Source: Aquilaria yunnanensis (taxonomy: Eukaryota; Streptophyta; Magnoliopsida; Malvales; Thymelaeaceae). From it: a stretch of 64,000 nucleotides of DNA. This document shows positions 12,956 to 20,667 of this stretch, in pieces. The stretch lies in assembly GCA_039654915.1 (NCBI GenBank), contig CM077596.1, positions 75,889,751 to 75,953,750 on the forward strand. The letters run 5' to 3'. The translations under genes were made by a program, and so were the position numbers. The notes under the pieces were generated by a model. That model searched no databases and was not told the origin of the DNA. It worked only from the letters and a program-made list of their open reading frames with translations. Within the stretch, counting starts at the first letter, position 1. The number at the start of each line of letters is the position of its first letter.

Positions 12956-15079
12956 TGTGGCAACGTCGGGTTTTCGGGAGTCGCCACCAATCAGTTTACC
13001 TAGGTCGATTGGTCACCTTAAATATTGGTCTACGAGAGTTCGGGGGTTCGGGAGTACGGTTACGTTAAAACAACTTTGTTAAAACGCCCAAAAATTGGCA
13101 CCTTAGTTGATTTTAATTTTGTTTCGCTTTGCTTTTAAATAAATTTCAGTTAATTTTCAATCTAGAATTTTTAACTGAATTAATCGGATGTGGATTTTTG
13201 GTAATTAATTTGTATAGAATTTTATACTTCCGAACCATGGACTCTGCCGAGTCATTTGGACACGGAAGATTTTTATTCCGAACCATGGACTCTGCCGAGT
13301 CATTTGGACACGGAATTTGGTGAAAATTTTAATCCATATCGTAAAAATATGGATTTTTATCTTTTTATTTAATTTATTTATTTTGAAAGTTTGATATTTT
13401 CCAAACTGTAAATCCTGCTGGATCATCCGGATATGGAAATTACTTTAATTAATTGTTAGTTATATAATTATTATTTTTATGGAATTTATTATTACTAATT
13501 TGTAAGTCTTTTGTTTTTAGATTTATTAATAATCTAAAAAATTTATTTTTTATTCTTTACACTTTCTTTTCTTTTCTTTCTTTTCTTTCTTTCTTTTCTT
13601 TCTTTTTGATTTTATCTTTCTTTTAGTTTTATTTTTCCTTTCTTTTCTTTCTTTTCTTTTCTTTTCTTTTTCTTTTCTTTTTCTTTTCTTTCTTTTCTTT
13701 CTTTTCTTTCTTTCTTTTCTTTTTTTATCTTTTTCTTATCTTTCTTATCTTTTTCTTATCTTTCTTTTAGTTTTTTTTTTAGTGAAAGTTATTTATTATT
13801 TAAATAATTATTCAATTTATAAAAGAAAAATAAAAATAATTGGCTTTTTAAAAAATTATTTTTATTAGGCTTAAAAAATAATCTTCTTTTAATTTTCATT
13901 TATTTATTTAAGTAAGGGTAAAGGTGAATTAAATTAAAAAAAATTATATAAAGGAAAATTAATAATAATAAAGTGGGGCTTTTTGGCCATCCACTTTAAA
14001 AATAAATAATAATAAAGGTTAGCAAAGTTAATTAACTTAATTAACAACAATAATAAAAATTAGCCAAGTTTAATTAAATTAATTGATTAACAATAATAAT
14101 AAAAAGTTAGTCAAGTTAATTAAATTAATTGATTAACAACAATAATAAAAAGTTAGTCAAGCTAATTAAATTAATTAATTAACAACAATAATAAAAAGTT
14201 AGTCAAGTTAATTAAATTAATTAATTAACAACAATAATAAAAAGTTAGTCAAGTTAATTAAATTAATTAATTAACAACAATAAAAGTTAGCCAAGTTAAT
14301 TAAATTAATTAATTAACAACAATAAAAGTTAGCCAAGTTAATTAATTAATTAACAAAAATAATAAAAAGTTAATTAATTGTTAACAACAATTATAAAAGT
14401 TAGTAATAATGCAAAAATTAAAAGATTAGTAACAATAATAATATTAAAAGTTAGTTGTTAGTAAGTTAATAACAAAAAAAAAGGGGTTAGTAATAATAAC
14501 AAATAAGTAAAACAAGTAAAAATTAAAATAGTTAGGAATTAATTCTGCAAGAACAAAATAAAAGGTTAGTGACCAAAGTGAAAGAAATAAAAAAAATAGA
14601 GGACAAAACAAGGGTTGTACCCTTTAGTTTTAATTTTGAATTTTGCTGGGAACGTGAGAAACAGACGCGTGCGCAGGGGGGGAAGGAGAGGCAGCTGGCG
14701 GCGGGGCGGCAGCGCTGCCAGGGGCAGGTGGGGACGGCGCGACGGCAGCGTGGGGGAGCGATGAGCGGCGGCGGGACGGCGTGGAGCGACGGGCAGCGAA
14801 GGAGAAGGCTCCAGAGGGCCTCGAAGTCTCTGGAGATGAGATTTTTTTATTTTTATTATTATTTTAACTAATAATAAATTTTTAATTTTTAATTTAACAC
14901 ACACAAACAGATATATTATTATATTTTATTTATTTTTTTTTTTAAACTTATAAAATAAAAATGCCCCCATCCTAAACTAATTGTTATCAATAAATATAAA
15001 ATATTATTTTTAATTTAATTAATATTTTTTAATTAATTAATTTTTTTTTATGAAGGTCGGACGAAATTGGGTGTCAACA
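12956..15079 (-). repeat. 3' LTR of the Tat/Ogre-like element
   Basis: 2,124 bp, running TGTTGACA...TTGCCACA when read on the minus strand. It contains two 40-bp hairpin units at 13,228-13,267 and 13,276-13,315 and a degenerate third near 13,396-13,437. It also holds a 200-bp TTTC/TTTTC tract (13,560-13,770), a 45-bp-unit TTAATTAA-rich tandem array (14,030-14,400) and a GC-rich island (14,660-14,840). Confidence 0.95.
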
Positions 15080-15094
15080 GCTGCCCCCCTTTGC
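15080..15094 (-). other. Polypurine tract of the Tat/Ogre-like element
   Basis: GCAAAGGGGGGCAGC on the minus strand, directly against the 3' LTR start TGTTGACA. This is the expected plus-strand priming site. Confidence 0.8.
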
Positions 15095-15189
15095 ATGCTT
15101 CATGGGACATGATGTATGCAAAGTAGTTACCAAATTTCGTTCGACCTTAACTAGGGATTGAGAACTTTCTCGCCGCCCAAACAGTAAGG

Positions 15190-16945
15190 TTTAAAGAATT
15201 CTCTTTAGAATCTTGACGATAGGAACTCTCCTATCGTTGAAGGAAAATTGATGGATTGAAATTGAGGCTAAGGGCCCTACCTTAGAACCTCTGCGATAAG
15301 AACTCTCTTATCGTTGAAGAAAAGTTGATTGATTGATTGTTTGTTTGAGGTTTAAGGAAAGGTCCTTAGAACTTCTAACGATAGGAAAACTTCTATCGTT
15401 GTAAGATGGACTGATTGATTGAGGTTAAGGAACTCTCCTTGAACCTCGACGATAGGAACTTTCCTATCGTTGAAAATTTGATTGAATGAGGTTAAGGAAC
15501 TCTCCTTAAACCTCGACGATAGGAACTTTCCTATCGTTGAAATTAAAATTGATTGAATGAGGTTAAGGAACTTTCCTTGAACCTTGACGATAGGAACTTT
15601 CCTATCGTTGAAATTGAAATTAATTGAATGAGGTTAAGGAACTTTCCTTGAACCTCGACGATAGGAACTTTCCTATCGTTGAAATTGGAATTGATTGAAT
15701 GAGGTTAAGGAACTTTCCTTGAACCTCGACGATAGGAGCAGTCCTATCGTTGAAATTGGAATTGATTTCGAGGCAAAGGTTCCATCCTTAAAACCTCGGA
15801 TTGATTGATTGATCTCGAGGCAAAGGTTCCATCCTTAAAACCTCGGATTGATTGATTGATCTCGAGGCAAAGGTTCCATTCTTAAAACCTCGAATTGATT
15901 GATTGATCTCGAGACAAAGGTTCCATCCTTTACAACCTCGGATTGATTGTTTGATCTCGAGGCAAAGGTTCCATCCTTTACAACCTTGGATTGATTGATT
16001 GATCTCGAGGTAAAGGTTCCATCCTTAAAACCTCGGATTGATTGATTGATCTCGAGGCAAAGGTTCCATCCTTAAAACCTCGGATTGATTGATTGATCTC
16101 GAGGTAAAGGTTCCATCCTTTACAACCTCGGATTGATTGATTGATGTCGAGGTAAAGGTTCCATCCTTTATAACCTCGGATTGATTGTTTGATCTCGAGG
16201 CAAAGGTTCCATCCTTAAAACCCCGATGATGAAAATTGATTGTTTTCGAGGCAAAGGTTCCATCCTTAAAACCCCGATGATGAAAATTGATTGTTTTCGA
16301 GGCAAAGGTTCCATCCTTAAAACCCCGATGATGAAAATTGATTGTTTTCGAGGCAAAGGTTCCATCCTTAAAACCCCGATGATGAAAATTGATTATTTTC
16401 GAGGCAAAGGTTCCATCCTTAAAACCCCGATGATGAAAATTGATTGTTTTCGAGGCAAAGGTTCCATCCTTAAAACCCCGATGATGAAAATTGATTGTTT
16501 TCGAGGCAAAGGTTCCATCCTTAAAACCCCGATGATGAAAATTGATTGTTTTCGAGGCAAAGGTGGCAAAGGTTCCATCCTTAAAACCCCGATGATGAAA
16601 ATTGATTATTTTCGAGGCAAAGGTTCCATCCTTAAAACCCCGATGATGAAAATTGATTATTTTCGAGGCAAAGGTTCCATCCTTAAAACCCCGATGATGA
16701 AAATTGATTGTTTTCGAGGCAAAGGTTCCATCCTTAAAACCCCGATGATGAAAATTGATTATTTTCGAGGCAAAGGTTCCATCCTTAAAACCTCGGATTG
16801 ATGAAAATTGATTGTTTTCGAGGCAAAGGTTCCATCCTTAAAACCTCGGATTGATGAAAATTGATTATTTTCGAGGCAAAGGTTCCATCCTTAAAACCCC
16901 GATGATGAAAATTGATTTTGAGGCTAAGGAGCTTTCCTTAGGACC
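15190..16945. repeat. Hairpin-forming minisatellite array, three unit types
   Basis: Three successive sub-arrays lie in the 3' untranslated part of the element. (A) 15,190-15,755: units of about 65 bp with perfect 10-bp arms ACGATAGGAA / TTCCTATCGT two bases apart, alternating with GAGGTTAAGG / CCTTGAACCTC arms. (B) 15,757-16,215: units of about 46 bp with CGAGGCAAAGG / CCTTAAAACCTCG arms joined by TTCCAT. (C) 16,216-16,945: about 14 units near 51 bp with the same arms plus GATGATGAAAATTGATT. Because 51 is a multiple of three, sub-array C is open on both strands (17-residue unit MMKIDCFRGKGSILKTP on plus). Nothing else suggests it is translated. Tandem repeats in the 3' untranslated region are known for Tat/Ogre elements. 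Confidence 0.9.
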
Positions 16946-17464
16946 TCGAGCGAAATTTATATGAAAGCAATTGAAATTGGAATAATTTTCTTCGAAAGTG
17001 TGAATTTTCATAATAGGCGAGCGCAAAGAATTAGGCTTCGATAAAACGAGTGAATCTTAATGATGACAATAACCCTGACAAATTATGTAAGGGGAACGGA
17101 TGTTTGGAATCAATATCCAAGGTTCATCTAATATTTTCTTCAGTAAATATAGATTCCCTTGTGAGATATGTCATCCAAATAAGGTTAAAGCTTAACTACC
17201 CCAAAATGTTATGCCTAGTAGACCTAATAGGATGCGTCTCAAGAGTAATAAAAATTACTCTTTACTCAGCCATTCCAACCTAAAGGCATTGTCCCATGGT
17301 TTTAATATCAGCATGGACGAAACTATATTATAAGATAACGAAATTCCCTGAAAAGAAAAACTGAAATACGAAAGAAAATGCTGATAATTAAAACGAAAGG
17401 ACAAGAAAAACGGATCAGATCGCTTCTTCTTCCACAATGCTTCAACAGGCCGGGTAAAGGACAA

Positions 17465-18094
17465 TTATGGGAGTGAACTGGTCGGGAAAGACTGTCGTGT
17501 CCAGTCTATTTGGATCATTGCTGGATCTGGTTCAGGAACAAAAGCTTCCATTTTATCTAGCAATTCTTCAGCAGTTGTTGCGGATATTATGATTCGTCGT
17601 GCCACCTCAGGGATAAACTTCTGCTTCACAGCACGATTCATAAAAGATAATAGACCTGCGAAGAAATAGTTAACATTTAACAGCCCAATGGGTTTTTGAT
17701 GCAAATTAAGTTGGGCCATGGAAGCGATTTGGAAGACTTCTCCTAATGTGCCAAAGCCACCTGGTAGAGCGATAAAAGCATCAGCATTAAAAAGCATTTG
17801 TAACAAACGCTATTGCAGATTTTTAACCACTAGCTCTTCTCCAATTGTGCCCCCAGAAACCGATTTCAGAGATGCAGGGATAATACCCAGAACCTGGCTT
17901 CCTCCTAAAGATGCTGCTGATGCTACAGCTCCCATTAATCCGACATTACCTCCTCCATAAACTAAGTGTATTTTTTGCTCAGCTAATACACTACCCAAAT
18001 GGTTGGCTGCCTTTAAGTACTCTTCATCTTCTCCAGGAAAAGCTCCAGAAAATACACAAATACTTCGGGATTTACGAGTGGAGGTTTTCTCCAT
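17465..18094 (-). pseudogene. LOG: LOG-family cytokinin-activating enzyme, one in-frame amber codon
   Basis: LOG enzymes hydrolyse cytokinin riboside 5'-monophosphates to free active cytokinins in the cytosol. The reading frame is 209 codons plus stop, near normal LOG length. The Rossmann-fold start SICVFSGAFPG (11-21) and VYGGGNVGLMG (45-55) are present. So are SGGTIGEE and the catalytic signature PGGFGTLGE (111-119, PGGxGTxxE), then HQKPIGLLNV. Codon 95 is TAG (17,810-17,812), with the same frame continuing on both sides, so a single base change (probably from a Glu codon) can explain it. The gene is last in the accessory cluster, about 0.4 kb from the nearest cysteine-rich gene, with its own TATA-like box. 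It is either a fresh nonsense allele or a read-through gene; no intron that would remove the TAG was evident. The family is clear; activity is unproven. Confidence 0.85.
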
Positions 18095-18134
18095 TCCTAT
18101 CCTTACCCATGTGAGAAAAGAAGAAAAGAGGATA

Positions 18135-18142
18135 TATTTATA
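18135..18142 (-). promoter_or_regulatory. TATA-like box of the element-borne LOG gene
   Basis: TATAAATA on the minus strand, 41 bp before the LOG ATG, inside CTCTATAAATA. Closely similar boxes precede two of the cysteine-rich genes, suggesting separate promoters from one ancestral module. Confidence 0.45.
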
Positions 18143-18179
18143 GAGATGAAAAGATAAAGTAATAATTTTATTTTCAAGA

Positions 18180-18480
18180 ATGGATACATTATTGCCAGCT
18201 ATTCACAGTAGTCACAAGTATGACTCTGGTCAGGTATGGGTACACTATCGTTAAAAGATGAGGAAAATTTCAAAAGCAACTAGCATACACAGTAGTCACT
18301 ACTGTAGCTTACGTCAGGAGTAGGTACGTGATTGTTGAAAGAGAAGGAAAATTTCAAAAGTAGCTGCTATATATAGTAGTCATAACTGTATCTCATGTCA
18401 GGAGTGGGTACATTATTGGGAGGATAATTTCAAAAGCGACAGCTAGCATGTACAGTAATCGTGACTTTGGTTCATGTCTT
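18180..18480 (-). repeat. Tandem spacer repeats between LOG and the first cysteine-rich gene
   Basis: About three degenerate units near 90-115 bp share AATTTCAAAAGC, GTACAGTAATCGTGACT-like and CAGGAGTGGGTAC-like phrases. The same phrases appear once in the spacers before the next two cysteine-rich genes. The spacer was therefore copied together with the coding module. Confidence 0.65.
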
Positions 18481-18517
18481 CCACTGATTTTGCATCCAGT
18501 AACGGCTTCAATGCCTT

Positions 18518-19078
18518 CTATGAATTGGCGATTTGCATCCTATCCAGTTTTCTCACAAACTGGCAAACTGGGTCATTAAAAGTCAGATTTCCAAGACTGT
18601 AACGATCCTGTTCTTTACGGAAAGTCCACCATAAATCCATAATTTCCCATTGCACTATTTCACAAGAATGTGTTTCAAAAGTTAATAGGATATCATCCAA
18701 AGATTCCTTACGCAGGCCATTCTTGATGAATCTTATTCTATCATTATGATTTCTGGTAATCACTCCTGGAGAACGACATTTATTGCCGCAAATCCACCAT
18801 CCACAATTATGACAAACGCCTAGCCTCTTTGCTCTTCTTTTTTTGGCATAAGCGCTTTTGCCAAAGCCGGGCATACGGGGCAAGAACGCTTCGGGAACTT
18901 CACCAGCTGAACGAACCTTAGCTTCAATTAGCCACCGCACATTATCAGGAATGCCTTTATGCATAAATACTCTGAATCGTTCACATCTAGCTTGATAAAT
19001 CTTTTTAAGAACATTTATTGGGAAGGAAGGAAAATACTTTCGTAGGGCGGAAAGAGAATACTCCATTGAAGGAGGCAA
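18518..19078 (-). CDS. Cysteine-rich basic protein, copy 1 of 3
   Basis: 186 residues, fully open. Layout: a helical N-terminus starting LSALRKYFPSFP, a KGIPDNVRWLIEAKVR segment, a basic run YAKKRRAKRLG, then the zinc-ligand-like set CHNCGWWICGNKC (CxxC-x4-CxxxC, residues 89-101), a FIKNGLRKESLDD stretch and a conserved tail NDPVCQFVRKLD. The order basic run, four-Cys cluster, FIxxG recalls the nucleic-acid-binding cysteine-rich proteins of carlavirus-like plant viruses, but this protein is longer. Similarity is judged by eye. Relative to its sister copies it begins four residues earlier and has CGN in place of CNT before the last Cys. A viral-capture origin or an unrelated plant zinc-knuckle protein are both possible. 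Confidence 0.7.
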   Translation of the reverse strand: MPPSMEYSLSALRKYFPSFPINVLKKIYQARCERFRVFMHKGIPDNVRWLIEAKVRSAGEVPEAFLPRMPGFGKSAYAKKRRAKRLGVCHNCGWWICGNKCRSPGVITRNHNDRIRFIKNGLRKESLDDILLTFETHSCEIVQWEIMDLWWTFRKEQDRYSLGNLTFNDPVCQFVRKLDRMQIANS

Positions 19079-19121
19079 AGAAAGAAATTAGTGATTGTAG
19101 GAAACGAAAATAACTAACACA

Positions 19122-19129
19122 TATTTATA
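19122..19129 (-). promoter_or_regulatory. TATA-like box of cysteine-rich copy 1
   Basis: TATAAATA on the minus strand, 44 bp upstream of the copy-1 ATG, in the context CACTATAAATA shared with copy 2. Confidence 0.45.
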
Positions 19130-19280
19130 GTGATGAAAGGGATAATGCGTTAATTTACACTTACAGAAGCAAGTACATTATTGTCAAAAGAAAAGACAAA
19201 TGACAGCTTATATGTACAGCAATCATGACTGTGGCTCTCATCTTCCACTGATTTATATCTAGTAATGGCTTCAATGCATT

Positions 19281-19829
19281 CTATGAGTCGAGGACTTGCT
19301 TCCCATCCAGTTTTCTTACAAGCTGGCAGACAGGGTCGTTTACAGTCACATTCCCAAGACTGTAACGGTCTCGTTCTTTATGGTAAGTCCTCCACAATTT
19401 GACAATTTGACCTTGCACTTTTCCACAAGAATGAGTTTCAAGAGTCTCTCGGATATCTTCCAGAGATTCCTTACGCAGGCCATTCTTAATGAATTTTCTT
19501 TTATCTTCACGATTTGTGGAGATGTATCCTAAAGAGCGACATTTAGTATTACAATTCCATCGCCCACATTTATAACACACGCCTAATCTCTTTGCTCTTC
19601 GCCTTTTGGCATAACGGCTTTTACCTAAACCGGGCATGCGGGGCATAAATGCATCTGGAACTTCACCCGCCAAACGGACCTTAGCTTCAATTATCCACTG
19701 CACATTATCGGGAATGCCTTTGCGTGTAAAAACTCTGATTCTTTCACATCTAGCCAGGTAGATCTTTTTAAGGACTTTTATTGGAAGGGAAGGAAAGTAT
19801 TTTCGCAGTGCAGAAAGAGTAGAATCCAT
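19281..19829 (-). CDS. Cysteine-rich basic protein, copy 2 of 3
   Basis: 182 residues, fully open. Same plan as its neighbours: LSALRKYFPSLP start, KGIPDNVQWIIEAKVR, basic run YAKRRRAKRLG, four-Cys cluster CYKCGRWNCNTKC (residues 85-97), FIKNGLRKESLED, and a tail ending DPVCQLVRKLDGKQ. By eye it is about 70% identical to copy 3. The copies are thus much older than the LTR divergence, yet all remain open, which points to coding constraint within the element lineage. The start is the first ATG, 122 bp downstream of a TATAAA. A nucleic-acid-binding role is inferred from the basic run and Cys cluster only. Confidence 0.7.
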   Translation of the reverse strand: MDSTLSALRKYFPSLPIKVLKKIYLARCERIRVFTRKGIPDNVQWIIEAKVRLAGEVPDAFMPRMPGLGKSRYAKRRRAKRLGVCYKCGRWNCNTKCRSLGYISTNREDKRKFIKNGLRKESLEDIRETLETHSCGKVQGQIVKLWRTYHKERDRYSLGNVTVNDPVCQLVRKLDGKQVLDS

Positions 19830-19950
19830 TGATGAGAGAAGAATTTGAGAGAAGAGGGAAATGAATCAGTTATTGTAGAAGACTGGAATAACCGAATTTA
19901 GAAGTCATGGGGTATCTTATCCGCTGCTTAATCAGAAGGAAGAACACGCA

Positions 19951-19956
19951 TTTATA
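19951..19956 (-). promoter_or_regulatory. TATA-like box of cysteine-rich copy 2
   Basis: TATAAA on the minus strand within CACTATAAATG, 122 bp before the copy-2 ATG, in a spacer homologous to the one before copy 1. Confidence 0.4.
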
Positions 19957-20118
19957 GTGATGAAAAGGGATAACGTGTCGATTACACTTAGGGGAGCGTG
20001 TACATCTGTCAAAAGAAAATGCAAACTTTTCCAAATATAACAAACTGTATGTACAGTAATTGTGACTGTGGCTCACATCTTCCACTGGTTTTTCGTCCAG
20101 TAACGGCATTAACGGCTT

Positions 20119-20667
20119 CTATGAGTCGAGGATTTGCTTCCCATCCAGTTTTCTTACAAGCTGGCAAACAGGGTCATTTACAGTCAGATTCCCGGGACTG
20201 TAACGGTTTCGTTCTTCATGAAAAATGCTCCACAAACCAAGTAGTTCACGTTGCACAGATCCACAAGAATGCGTCTCAAGAGTCAATTGGATATCATCCA
20301 ACGAGTCCTTACTCAGGCCATTCTTAATGAATCGTATTTTATCTTCTCGATTATCAGAGATCATCCCTAAAGATCGACATTTAGTATTACAAGTCCACCG
20401 TCCACATTTATGGCAGACTTGTAACCTTTTCGCTCTTCGCTTTTTGGCATAAGAGCTTTTACCTATACCAGGCATGTGAGACACAAATGCCTCTGGGATT
20501 TCACCTGCTAGACGAACCTTGGCTTCGATTAACCACCGTACATCTTCAGGTATTCCTTTGTGCATCAGAGCTCTTAATCGTTCACAGCGAACTCGGTAGA
20601 TCTTTTTTAGGATGTTCATTGGGAGAGAAGGGAAATACTTTCGCAAGGCGGAAAAAGTAGGATCCAT
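20119..20667 (-). CDS. Cysteine-rich basic protein, copy 3 of 3
   Basis: 182 residues, fully open, first of the accessory genes in transcription order. The Cys cluster is CHKCGRWTCNTKC, preceded by YAKKRRAKRLQ and followed by FIKNGLSKDSLDD. The tail is nearly identical to copy 2. The spacer upstream differs from the others, and no matching CACTATAAATA box was found. It may depend on another promoter or on element read-through. Start-to-start spacing to the next copies is 838 and 751 bp, as expected of tandem duplication of a gene-plus-spacer module. Confidence 0.7.
   Translation of the reverse strand: MDPTFSALRKYFPSLPMNILKKIYRVRCERLRALMHKGIPEDVRWLIEAKVRLAGEIPEAFVSHMPGIGKSSYAKKRRAKRLQVCHKCGRWTCNTKCRSLGMISDNREDKIRFIKNGLSKDSLDDIQLTLETHSCGSVQRELLGLWSIFHEERNRYSPGNLTVNDPVCQLVRKLDGKQILDS

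Noticed and set aside
13129..13426. Short proteins duplicated at 26,283-26,580
   Set aside because: They are LTR hairpin repeats in translation.
14566..14904. Proline/arginine-rich proteins on both strands (also 27,720-28,055)
   Set aside because: They come from the GC-rich island in the LTR and end in AT-rich LTR sequence; no domain is seen.
16226..16801. 191-residue repetitive protein
   Set aside because: It is the translation of a 51-bp minisatellite that is also open on the other strand.
15190..16945. CRISPR-like regular repeats
   Set aside because: Units are contiguous with no unique spacers, the setting is a plant retrotransposon 3' region, and no cas genes exist.
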